A program made the position numbers and the translations under genes. Source: Pseudoruminococcus sp964385235 (GTDB lineage: Bacteria; Bacillota; Clostridia; Oscillospirales; Acutalibacteraceae). From it: 64,000 nt of DNA. The notes under the pieces were generated by a model. That model did not search any database. It had not been told where the DNA came from and saw nothing but the letters and a program-made list of their open reading frames with translations. Shown piece by piece: positions 43,856 through 52,051 of this stretch. The DNA is taken from positions 1 to 64,000 of the forward strand of contig CAYLOD010000002.1 in the NCBI GenBank assembly GCA_964385235.1, given 5' to 3'. Each line of letters starts with the position of its first letter. Positions within the stretch are counted from its first letter, which is position 1.

Positions 43856-45017
43856 ATGTCAAAGGCGTTGATTATAGGCGCGGGAGGTGTCGCGAGCGTA
43901 TGTGTACACAAATGCTGTCAAAATTCAGATGTATTTGAGGAGATATGTATCGCAAGCANNNNNNNNNNAGACAAAAATCACGACAGCACGGGTTGACGCG
44001 GATAATGTTGCGGAGCTTGTGGCTCTCATTAACAGGGAAAAGCCCGATGTTGTCATAAATCTCGCGCTTCCGTATCAGGATCTGACTATTATGGACGCCT
44101 GTCTTGAAACTAAGACAGACTATGTAGATACGGCGAATTACGAGCCGCCGGACAAGGCTAAGTTTGAATACAAGTGGCAGTGGGCTTATCGCGACAGGTT
44201 TGAAAGAGCAGGGATAACCGCGCTTCTGGGCAGCGGCTTTGACCCCGGCGTTACGGGAGTTTTCTCCGCGTACGCTCAAAAGCATGAGTTTGACGAGATA
44301 AATTATATTGATATTCTCGACTGTAACGCGGGCGATCACGGCTATCCGTTCGCGACAAACTTTAATCCCGAAATAAACATTCGCGAGGTTTCCGCAAAGG
44401 GCAGCTATATCGAGGACGGCAAGTGGGTAGAAACAGAGCCCATGGAAATCAAGAGGACATATAACTTTCCGGAAATAGGAGAGAGGGATATGTATCTTCT
44501 CCACCACGAGGAGCTCGAGTCGCTTGCCCTCAATATAAAGGGAATAAAGCGCATAAGGTTTTTTATGACATTCGGACAGAGTTACCTCACTCATCTCAAA
44601 TGCCTTGAGGACGTTGGAATGACGTCAATAAAGCCCATTGACTTCGAGGGGAAGCAGATAGTTCCTCTCCAATTTCTCAAGGCTGTACTGCCTGACCCCG
44701 CCTCTCTCGGCGCCCGTACAAAGGGCAAGACCAATATCGGCTGTATCTTCAGAGGCAGAAAGGACGGCAGGGACAAGACATACTACCTTTACAATGTTTG
44801 TGACCATCAGGAATGTTATAAGGAGGTCGGCTCACAGGCCGTTTCCTACACAACGGGTGTTCCCGCGATGATAGGCGCGTCTATGCTTCTGACAGGAAAG
44901 TGGAAAAAGCCCGGTGTGTTTAATATTGAGGAGTTTGACCCGGACCCGTTTATGGAGGAGCTTAACAAGTGGGGACTTCCGTGGAAGGAGAGCTTTGACC
45001 CCGATCTTGTAGACTGA
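43856..45017 (+). CDS. carboxy(nor)spermidine dehydrogenase, interrupted by an assembly gap
   Basis: Saccharopine-dehydrogenase-family enzyme that reductively joins aspartate semialdehyde to a diamine, giving carboxyspermidine or carboxynorspermidine. The true start is ATG 43856 after GGGGGA: MSKALIIGAGGVASV is the Rossmann loop. After codon 34 a run of 10 N (43959-43968) breaks the frame; the reading resumes with TKITTARVDADNV and runs to 45017. Frame arithmetic requires the real missing length to be a multiple of 3, probably about 45 nt by comparison with the family. The rest is intact (GSGFDPGVTGVFSAY, NFPEIGERDMYLLHHEELES). Its partner decarboxylase is at 61172-62305. Confidence 0.88.
43959..43968. 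other. scaffold gap (10 N)
   Basis: Ten N within the dehydrogenase gene. Flanks do not overlap, so real sequence is missing here. Placeholder length, since the flanks are out of frame by one. Confidence 0.95.
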
Positions 45018-45042
45018 CAAAATTTCACGAATAATAAAAAAC

Positions 45043-45084
45043 AAAACGGCTGCTGTACTTCAAAAGAAGTAAGCGGCCGTTTTT
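45043..45084. terminator. bidirectional terminator between the polyamine cluster and the GGDEF gene
   Basis: A long stem starts AAAACGGC and GTACTTC (45043-45061) and pairs with GAAGTA and GGCCGTTTT (45066-45083), with a T-run beyond. Confidence 0.85.
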
Positions 45085-45092
45085 AATCGTCA

Positions 45093-48000
45093 TTACTGCG
45101 CCGGATTCCAAACCTCGTAGGCGTGCTTTGTGCTTTTTTTTATGTCATACAGCGCGGCGTCGGCGTGTTTAAGACATTCCATGATAGCGTCGTGGCTGTA
45201 TCGTTTTGCTGTTGATATTCCGATAGAGCAGGAAATCCTGTGATCGTCGTCAACCTCGACGCTGCGCTTTAGGGCTGCCGAAATATCCTGTATGAAATAT
45301 CCGTTTTCCTCTATTCCCGCGAATATTTTCTCGGATATTTCAACACCGGAGTCTGTCGAAAGATTCGGGAGAACAATAACAAATTCATCGCCGCCGTATC
45401 GGACGATGTACCCCTTGTTATTTACTATCTCCGTGAACAAGTCCGCGATCTTTTTGAGCATCAGGTCGCCTATGTCATGTCCGAACGTATCGTTGCAGTA
45501 CTTAAAGTTGTCAAGGTCAATATAAAGTATAGTTGTTTCCTGGTTTTCCCGGTGCTGGCTTGCGGAAAATTCCGACAGATCCTCTATCTTTTTCGCGAAG
45601 CCCTGACGGTTGAGCAAGCCCGTAAGAAGGTCGGTGACAGCGCTTTTCTGGAGCTTGGCGTTCATAGCCTTTATCTCGATTTTTGCGTTAAGACGCTCAA
45701 TGGCGTCGATTATCTGTGTTCCCGCAAATTTAAATATCGTAAATTCGTTGTTGCTGAACAGACAGATATTTGAGAGAAGATTTTCGTGCATATTTATGAC
45801 AGCTATAAAAACACCGCGCAGAACCTCGTTATTATACATCGGTATGCACATAAACGACACAATATTGTTTTTGCCGAAAATATTCAATATCTGGTCATAG
45901 TCGTCAAAGGTTTTGTCAAAACGCGATGTGAGAAACTCCTTTCGGTATTCCTTGAAAAATTCAATTATCGTTTCAATATCGCTGTCTTGAACAGTAAGGT
46001 TCTTGCTGCANNNNNNNNNNNNNNNNNNNNNNNNNNNNNNNNNNNNNNNNNNNNNNNCCTCGATAAACAGCACCCTGTCAATATTATAATTATTTTGAAT
46101 GACACTCATCGCGTTCTGTATGAGTTCATTTTCGCTGGGATAGTCTTTATTTAAAAGCTCCTGCCACGATATAAGGAAGTTTATGCCTTTATTTTTTTCT
46201 CGAAGCTCGCGCTCTATTCTGCAACGCTTTGCGAGGGATTCAAGCTGTTGCAGCGTAACGCTTTCAAGATTCAGCTCGATCCTCTCATGCGGGTAGGGCC
46301 TGTTCTCAAGCTTTGCTCTGAGTATCTCCGCCTTGAACTCATATCCGTGGTCATTACAGTAGTCTAAGGCGTCGTTCAGAATATTTACAGCGTCGTCATG
46401 CCTGCCTTGAGCCTCGTACAGGTCGGCCTGCGCCAAAGCAAATTGATAGTAAGCGAAGAAAAGGTTGCCCACCGAGTTAAAAAGATGGATCTTTGCACGG
46501 TCAAAGTGCTTTTGAGCCGTTTCTATATCATCATTTTTCGCAAGAAGTCCCGCGGTAAAGAAATAGAAGAACAAGTCGTCGTCCCAGAGATAGAAACTGC
46601 CTGTTTCGGGAATGTCAAGCATATGTGAAACTGAACGTTCCATTTTTCCGAAATAAAGATGCGCGTTGTATTCCACTCCGAGATAACAGTTGCAAAGAAC
46701 GAGCAGACCGTAAATCTTCGCGAGATTGCATATCCTCAGCTTGTATTCGCCGAGGGCGTCAAGAATATCTATAACGACAGTCAGCAGACTGCTCGCGGTA
46801 TAGTATTCGTGCGCGAGTATCGCGTTTGTAGCCATATTATACAGCGTTTCCGAAATGACATCAGGTTTTACAAGATCATAAAGTATGGTGAGCGCCTTGT
46901 TAAAATATTCGTTCGCGACGGCAAACTGCTCGCTGACTATGCGGTTATATCCGAGCCCGTTATAGGTATTTGCTTCTTCAAACTTGTTGTTCTGTCCCTC
47001 TATTATCTCAAGAGTTTTCTTGTAGAAATAGTCAACGGACGAAAAGTATCCATAGGACGACGCCATCATGACATTTTTCTGCCATGCCTTAATCATGAGA
47101 GCCTCATTATTCATCATTTTCGCGAGGGTCATGCCGTTTTTAAACGATTCCGCCTCCTCAAGCCCTTTTTCTCCGTTAATAAAATATTTTATATCGTTGC
47201 AGGTTCCGAAAAGGTAGATATACGCAAGGTGGTTATAATATTTATATTTTATTGCCATATGCGCAAAATCGCTGTCAATGATAAGGTTGACGTCCCAGGA
47301 GTATATGTTTGTCCAGCCCTTGAGCAGGATAATATAGTCGAGCAGCTTTGCTTTAAACATATATTCTTCCTCACCGAGCTGCTCCGCAATATCAAAGCAA
47401 GTCTGAACGTGCTTTGCCACCTGATCTGTCTGAGCCGCCTTAAACTGTGTGAGAGCCGCAAGGTATGTGCAGCTGAACTTCAGGTGCGGATCTGTGGATT
47501 TGTTGACTATTGAGTTGTTAATATCGCACAGCATAAGAGCCTTTGCGGTATTGTCAAGGCACAGTGACACGAATGTATATATCAAAAGATATGAAAGCTT
47601 ATCCTTTAACGGAATTGTTATTTTTTCAATCTCAAACTTATTGTGGATCTGTTCAAGATAATGGTTTGCCTGTTCAATGGCGACACAGGCGGTCATGTTC
47701 CCGACAAGCCGTAAATAAGTATTCAGTTCCTTTGTTTTAGGATCAAATATCTCGTTTTTTTCACTTTGTGATGATTGACCGCTTTGCAGGCTCCAGTCTA
47801 AAATTATGTTGTTGCTTTCTATAAAATCTATCATTTGTTCCCAAGAGCCTTTTTCATATTCAGGAACATCGTATACCTCGTTATAATTTGCCAAAAGGGC
47901 AATATTATCGGGCATACGCTTCAAAAACTCGTTAAGCAGATCTATCGTTGACTTTTCGGCAAAGTGCAGCTTATTCAAAAACAGGAACAGCCTGTGTTCG

Positions 48001-48440
48001 TTGGCTACATACAGCAGAATATTACAGACGGATTCCAGAAACTTCTGCGCCTCATAGTTCGCCTCGATAAATATAATGTCCTCATCTCTCTGACATACTC
48101 CCGTTTCGATATATGTCCGAATCACAGGGCGCGCTTGAAAATATACGTTGGCAAGATCAAGAAATTGCTCAATAGGGGTATCGCTGTAATAATCCTGATA
48201 AAGCTGCATTATCCATTCAAGAAAAGGTTCAAAAACACCCTGCATATATTTGGCGGAAAACTCGTGATACAGGAAAATAGGGCAGTTTTCACGGCATTCA
48301 AGCGATTCGACAAGTTCCTGCTCTTTAATATCCAGCGTATTGTAGTGTTTGACAAATAAAATATTATTATGCTTTTGTTCCAGATTATTAAGGATCGAGT
48401 CAACGATTTTGCGTATATATAGCTGTGTACATGATTCCAT
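45093..48440 (-). CDS. soluble ATPase-like/TPR/GAF/GGDEF diguanylate cyclase
   Basis: About 1,115 residues including a 47-N gap. The start at 48440 (MESCTQLYIRK) has GGAGG 8 nt upstream; the frame continues but without a ribosome site. Order: an N-terminal region like a degenerate STAND/AAA ATPase, with a Walker-B-like stretch (LFLFLNKLHFAEKSTIDLL) but no P-loop; a long helical TPR array (about 270-720); a GAF domain (about 765-940, interrupted by the gap at about 795-810); a GGDEF domain with intact RYGGDEF (1016-1020) but no RxxD inhibitory site just before it. No TM segments are seen. It should make c-di-GMP in the cytoplasm in response to a signal read by the GAF or TPR parts. Confidence 0.88.
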   Translation of the reverse strand: MESCTQLYIRKIVDSILNNLEQKHNNILFVKHYNTLDIKEQELVESLECRENCPIFLYHEFSAKYMQGVFEPFLEWIMQLYQDYYSDTPIEQFLDLANVYFQARPVIRTYIETGVCQRDEDIIFIEANYEAQKFLESVCNILLYVANEHRLFLFLNKLHFAEKSTIDLLNEFLKRMPDNIALLANYNEVYDVPEYEKGSWEQMIDFIESNNIILDWSLQSGQSSQSEKNEIFDPKTKELNTYLRLVGNMTACVAIEQANHYLEQIHNKFEIEKITIPLKDKLSYLLIYTFVSLCLDNTAKALMLCDINNSIVNKSTDPHLKFSCTYLAALTQFKAAQTDQVAKHVQTCFDIAEQLGEEEYMFKAKLLDYIILLKGWTNIYSWDVNLIIDSDFAHMAIKYKYYNHLAYIYLFGTCNDIKYFINGEKGLEEAESFKNGMTLAKMMNNEALMIKAWQKNVMMASSYGYFSSVDYFYKKTLEIIEGQNNKFEEANTYNGLGYNRIVSEQFAVANEYFNKALTILYDLVKPDVISETLYNMATNAILAHEYYTASSLLTVVIDILDALGEYKLRICNLAKIYGLLVLCNCYLGVEYNAHLYFGKMERSVSHMLDIPETGSFYLWDDDLFFYFFTAGLLAKNDDIETAQKHFDRAKIHLFNSVGNLFFAYYQFALAQADLYEAQGRHDDAVNILNDALDYCNDHGYEFKAEILRAKLENRPYPHERIELNLESVTLQQLESLAKRCRIERELREKNKGINFLISWQELLNKDYPSENELIQNAMSVIQNNYNIDRVLFIEXXXXXXXXXXXXXXXXCSKNLTVQDSDIETIIEFFKEYRKEFLTSRFDKTFDDYDQILNIFGKNNIVSFMCIPMYNNEVLRGVFIAVINMHENLLSNICLFSNNEFTIFKFAGTQIIDAIERLNAKIEIKAMNAKLQKSAVTDLLTGLLNRQGFAKKIEDLSEFSASQHRENQETTILYIDLDNFKYCNDTFGHDIGDLMLKKIADLFTEIVNNKGYIVRYGGDEFVIVLPNLSTDSGVEISEKIFAGIEENGYFIQDISAALKRSVEVDDDHRISCSIGISTAKRYSHDAIMECLKHADAALYDIKKSTKHAYEVWNPAQ
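46011..46057. other. scaffold gap (47 N)
   Basis: Forty-seven N inside the GAF domain of the GGDEF protein. The reading frame is the same on both sides, so the length estimate is consistent with an intact gene. Confidence 0.95.
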
Positions 48441-48733
48441 AGAGCGACCCTCCACTATATATTTTATTCGGCAAATTTCGATTAAATATATCTTAAGGCA
48501 AGCTGTACCCTGCATCTCAGACCGAGGATATAATTACCGCAATCAGCAGCCTGCCGCTTATTGAATGCTTGAGTGGCACTTTACAATAAATTCGGTAATA
48601 CGTTTAATAAGGAACCGTTCCCGTAAAGACGGGACGGGGGGAACATATTTACTGAAATACATTGTATCAAATTTTTAAGGTTATTTCAACAATTTTCAGT
48701 GCGGATTCAGGCAAAAATCAGGAATAATTAAAG

Positions 48734-48770
48734 TTCCAAAGTAAATGCAAAAGTGGAATTTACTTTGGAA
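48734..48770. repeat. palindromic element, copy 2
   Basis: Perfect 12-bp inverted repeat TTCCAAAGTAAA (48734-48745) and TTTACTTTGGAA (48759-48770). The minus-strand reading shares TAAATTCCAC and its spacing with the element at 486-524. Confidence 0.6.
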
Positions 48771-48838
48771 ATTTAATCTGCGTTTTCCGGAGCCGTTTCT
48801 CCGCCTGAATTTACGCACATAATCAGCCCTGTGTCAAG

Positions 48839-48875
48839 GTACTTTCCGAGCGTGATCGGTGCGTTCGGAAAGTAC
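48839..48875. repeat. 11-bp perfect inverted repeat
   Basis: GTACTTTCCGA (48839-48849) and TCGGAAAGTAC (48865-48875) around a 15-nt centre. No T-run and no gene nearby. Function unknown. Confidence 0.5.
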
Positions 48876-49310
48876 GGCAGCCGTCTGCACGCCATTTCCC
48901 ACTATCAATGGAAATACTTAAATACACATTTTTCCGGCCGCCGCCCCGTTCACACGTCAAACACTGCCGGATTCATTCCGGGCACTCTGTATTCATCACA
49001 AAAAACAATAGCTGCGTCTGCAAATTGTGTCCCGGCGGCTTTCCCGCCATTCGTCCGCTCCCTCCGAAAAAAATCCGAATAAAAACAGGGCTTCACAAAC
49101 GGACCTTGCGGACAATCCTTATCTTTCAGTTCGTGTGTCGCTTTTCCTATGGTAATGACCGTGGTGTCCCTGCCGTACCGCTTGTCCATATTGGACACAA
49201 AGCAGTTTTGCGGCCGGGACTGCGTTTTCGGCAGCCATGCCACGTGTTCTATGGTACAGCTTTTTCAATTTTTACTTTTGCCGTTCAATATGATTTTTTA
49301 AATAAAAAAG

Positions 49311-49646
49311 CTACCTGTCTCGGTGCAGACTGCCCCAATCACACATTTGATCTAAAATCGGGATCAGTGATTTTCCCTTCTCTGTCAGGCTGTATTCCAC
49401 CTTCGGCGGGATCTGCGGATACTCTTTCCGATTGACAAGCCCGTCCGCTTCAAGCTGTTTTAATGTGGAACTGAGCGTCTTATAGGTGATACCGCCGATA
49501 TATTTCTGCATCTCATTGAACCGCACGATCTCAAACTCCATCAGCGTGTAGAGAATAACCATTTTGTATTTGCCCTGGATCAGCGACATAGTGTAGTTAA
49601 ATCCTGTGTCCTCCAGTTTGCAGTTTGCGATACATTCCTTGTCCAT
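49311..49646 (-). CDS. HxlR-family transcriptional regulator
   Basis: Winged-helix DNA-binding protein of 111 residues, HxlR type. IQGKYKMVILYTLMEFEIVRF is the conserved first helix and FNEMQKYIGGITYKTLSSTL the recognition region, followed by a wing with VEYSLTEKGKSL. Two Cys near the N-terminus (CIANC) may sense redox or electrophiles, as in YodB- and HypR-type members. It is divergent from a flavoprotein gene 122 bp away, a common arrangement in which the regulator controls the flavoenzyme. Confidence 0.92.
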   Translation of the reverse strand: MDKECIANCKLEDTGFNYTMSLIQGKYKMVILYTLMEFEIVRFNEMQKYIGGITYKTLSSTLKQLEADGLVNRKEYPQIPPKVEYSLTEKGKSLIPILDQMCDWGSLHRDR

Positions 49647-49688
49647 AGCGCTTTCCTCCGGGATAGTATATATCTTGAATGTGCGTAC

Positions 49689-49717
49689 TTGTTTTTCACT
49701 GCCGCGCTGGTTATAAT
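49689..49717 (+). promoter_or_regulatory. promoter of the flavoprotein gene
   Basis: TTGTTT (49689-49694), 17-bp spacer, TATAAT (49712-49717). The -10 lies inside the palindrome TATAATTATA (49712-49721), a plausible operator half for the divergent HxlR regulator. Confidence 0.7.
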
Positions 49718-49768
49718 TATAGTACCAAGATTTGTGAAAGTCAATATGGGAAGAATGGAGGTCAGAAA

Positions 49769-50320
49769 ATGGGCAAACGAATCGTTATACTGAATGGCAG
49801 TCCTCGAAAGAACGGAAATACATCTGAGCTGGTCAAAGCATTTTCCGAAGGAGCAAAGCAGTCGGGAAACGAAGTCGTGACATTTCATCTGGACAGTATG
49901 GACATACATGGCTGCAAGGGCTGCTTCGGAGGTCACAGCAGCAGAGAATGTCCCTGCGTTCAGAAGGACGACATGGCGAAAATCTATCCGGCTGTCAAAG
50001 AATCTGACGTGGTTGTGCTTGCGACGCCGCTCTATTACTGGAACATGAGCGGTCAGTTACGGACAGCTTTTGACCGTCTTTTCGCACTCGAAGAAGGCGA
50101 TGGGAATCTGCTTCGCGGTCATGGCCGATCATCAGCGTTGTTAATGGCTGCGGAGGGACACGGCTTCGATGATGCGGTACTGTACTACGACCATCTGATA
50201 GAACACCTGAAATGGGAAAATCTCGGTCACGTCCTTGCCGGAGGCAACATGGGCGTGGGCGCTATTAAAGGCAAGGCTGAGGTTCAGAAAGCATTTGAAC
50301 TTGGAAAATCAATTCACTAA
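49769..50320 (+). CDS. NAD(P)H-dependent/iron-sulfur-type flavodoxin-fold oxidoreductase
   Basis: 183 residues. The start was set at ATG 49769, 7 nt after GGAGG. The flavodoxin-like FMN loop LNGSPRKNGNTSEL is clear, followed by a Cys-rich segment (HGCKGC...ECPCV) as in iron-sulfur flavoproteins, then the ATPLYYWNMSGQLRTAFDR motif. Probable quinone, azo or thiol-stress reductase. It is divergent from an HxlR regulator and precedes two flavin-reductase genes, one broken, so the group is likely a redox-stress module. Confidence 0.9.
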   Translation: MGKRIVILNGSPRKNGNTSELVKAFSEGAKQSGNEVVTFHLDSMDIHGCKGCFGGHSSRECPCVQKDDMAKIYPAVKESDVVVLATPLYYWNMSGQLRTAFDRLFALEEGDGNLLRGHGRSSALLMAAEGHGFDDAVLYYDHLIEHLKWENLGHVLAGGNMGVGAIKGKAEVQKAFELGKSIH

Positions 50321-50343
50321 AGCATAAAAAGAATACAAAAACC

Positions 50344-50848
50344 ATGAAAAAATCACTTTGCCGCAGGCGCAGGGTCTGACGCCCCCAACCCTGTAACACT
50401 GATCTGCACGGAGAAACCGGACGGAACCGCGAACCTTGCAGCCGTTTCGTGGTGTAAATATATTTCATACAATCCGGGCATGATCGCCTATGCGATGATA
50501 AAGACATCTTACAGCGGCGAGATGGTTCGCGGAAACTTGAATGTCATGCTGACCGTACCCTGATCGGAGATCGCGGAAACCGTCCTTGACTGCGGCGGCA
50601 CCACCGGGAGGAATACGGACAAGGCACAAAAGTTTGGCATTGAACTTGCCAAAGTTGAGGGAAGCAACATTAAAATCCCCGTTCACAGCCGCGTGACGAT
50701 CCGTTGCAGCTTAAAGGAATATCACGGGGTATGAGGTCATTATCCTTATATCTGTAATATGGAGCGGGTATATGGTAATGAATCCGAGAAAGCCCTGTTC
50801 GCGTGGAATGTTTACGGGGAAATCACTCCCGCGAAACAGACCGAATGA
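50344..50848 (+). pseudogene. flavin reductase family pseudogene
   Basis: The frame is clearly of the FMN-binding split-barrel flavin reductase family: NPVTLICTEKPDGTANLAAV, then SWCKYISYNPGMIAYAMIK, DCGGTTGRNTDKAQKFG. A frameshift lies between the ATG at 50344 and NPVT, and two in-frame TGA codons interrupt it (after LTVP, about 50561, and after YHGV, about 50732) before it ends at TGA 50846-50848 (GEITPAKQTE). One frameshift and two nonsense codons make it inactive. It stands between two intact flavoenzyme genes. Confidence 0.8.
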
Positions 50849-50875
50849 AAACAGAACAAAGGAGAAATGAAAACT

Positions 50876-51448
50876 ATGAAAAAAGATTTTGGCGTAAAGC
50901 CGTACCTGTTTCCCATGCCGACTTATATGATCGGCACATACAATGAGGACGACACGGTGGACTTGATGATGATGGCGTGGGGCGGTATCTGCGCCGAGGA
51001 CATGGTGGCGCTGAATCTGGAAGCCGAACACAAAACCGTTGCCAATATACGGGCGCGGGGAGCGTTCACCCTCGCCATTCCGGGGACGGACACTTTGGAA
51101 ACATCGGACTTTCTCGGCATTGCGACCGCGAATAAGATGTCGGATAAATTTGAGCGAACCGGGTTGCACGCTATAAAAAGCAGCCGGGTAGACGCGCCTG
51201 TCATTGAGGAGTATCCCGTTACGCTGGAATGCGCTGTTGAGAAGATGGAAGATGAGCCATACGGTCTGCGGATACTCGGCAGAATCGTCAATGTACTTGC
51301 AGACGAGAAAGTGCTGGATGAAAAAGGCAGGATTGACGCCGGCAAGCTGAACGCTTTTATCTTTGACCAAATGCGAAGCGGTTATTACGCCGTGGGAGAG
51401 AAAATCGGTCAGGCGTGGCACAGCGGCGCCGGTCTAATGAAGAAATAA
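50876..51448 (+). CDS. flavin reductase family protein
   Basis: 190-residue FMN-binding split-barrel protein. MPTYMIGTYNEDDTVDLMMM then AWGGICAEDM is the family's flavin-binding region, with TGLHAIKSSRVDAPVIEEYP further on. AAAGGAG lies 2 nt from ATG 50867 and 11 nt from ATG 50876, so either start is possible. It follows a related pseudogene by 27 nt and is ended by a strong terminator. Likely an NAD(P)H:flavin reductase or flavin-dependent enzyme of the same stress module as the flavoprotein upstream. Confidence 0.88.
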   Translation: MKKDFGVKPYLFPMPTYMIGTYNEDDTVDLMMMAWGGICAEDMVALNLEAEHKTVANIRARGAFTLAIPGTDTLETSDFLGIATANKMSDKFERTGLHAIKSSRVDAPVIEEYPVTLECAVEKMEDEPYGLRILGRIVNVLADEKVLDEKGRIDAGKLNAFIFDQMRSGYYAVGEKIGQAWHSGAGLMKK

Positions 51449-51453
51449 ATGTC

Positions 51454-51491
51454 AAAACTCCTCACCGACGATGTGGCAGTGAGGAGTTTTT
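51454..51491 (+). terminator. terminator of the flavoenzyme unit
   Basis: AAAACTCCTCAC (51454-51465) pairs with GTGAGGAGTTTT (51479-51490), followed by T. Confidence 0.95.
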
Positions 51492-51701
51492 GGCTATTGT
51501 ATGTATTCCGATGAATCTCCGTGCCATCTTTGAATACAGCCGCAAGGTTCTCATAGACCATGGCATCGGAACAACAGCCCGTGCTGCGGATTGCTTATTG
51601 ATATGTGAAAAATGTTTTTGTAATATAATAGAAAAACGCAGAGAGTTAAGCCGGCTATAAGGTAAAATCAGGTTCTGTCCGCATATGACTCAGCCTTTTA
51701 T

Positions 51702-51936
51702 TTATTCGCCGCAAGTGAGCGTAAGGCGGACATCGTTCTTGCTTCAGACCGTCATGTATTCCACAAGGCTGCCCCGGAGCGCCTCGTCAAACTCTGTGAT
51801 CCGCCCCGGCGTTAATTCTTGCGTTTGGTTTTCGCCGCTCTCCTCTGATAAAAAATTTTTGTCAAATTCATACCTAAGCTCCTTAAGCTGTTGCTGTTTC
51901 AGGTATTTAATCCGGCTTAGCAACGGCTTTTTTTGA
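51702..51936 (-). pseudogene. C-terminal remnant of a large serine recombinase
   Basis: Minus strand: LLSRIKYLKQQQLKELRYEF, then GRITEFDEALRGSLVEYMTV, a TGA in place of a sense codon, then SKNDVRLTLTCGE and TAA (51702-51704). The EFDEALxxxLVExVTVxSKxD ending is characteristic of Tn4451/TnpX-type site-specific serine recombinases. No catalytic or DNA-binding domain remains, so a mobile element was once here. Confidence 0.65.
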
Positions 51937-51972
51937 GTAATGATCTGAATATATTTATTAAGAATAAAACTG

Positions 51973-52001
51973 TTGAAAGATTTTTGCCGGTGTGATAAAA
52001 T
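51973..52001 (+). promoter_or_regulatory. promoter of asnB
   Basis: TTGAAA (51973-51978), 17-bp spacer, TAAAAT (51996-52001). Confidence 0.75.
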
Positions 52002-52051
52002 TGGAATAGTTTTCAGATATATCGCTTTTAAAAATGAAGGGAATGAAAAAT

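Larger units (their letters stand above)
48441..49310. other. gene-poor stretch at the edge of an accessory patch
   Basis: No convincing gene. It holds the upstream region of the GGDEF gene, a small hairpin (TCCCGT/ACGGGA, 48619-48634), and the two inverted repeats listed separately. A 97-codon minus-strand frame (48950-49243) lacks a ribosome site and resembles nothing recognised, so it is probably debris of a lost gene. Confidence 0.5.

Noticed and set aside
48950..49243. 97-codon minus-strand frame
   Set aside because: No ribosome site and no recognisable domain; left as possible debris only.
50344..50848. In-frame TGA codons as selenocysteine or recoded stops
   Set aside because: No SECIS-like hairpin was apparent, the family has no selenocysteine at these places, and an additional frameshift points to decay.
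51415..51660. Small frame after the flavin reductase
   Set aside because: It runs through the flavin reductase end and its terminator in another frame and shows no family features.
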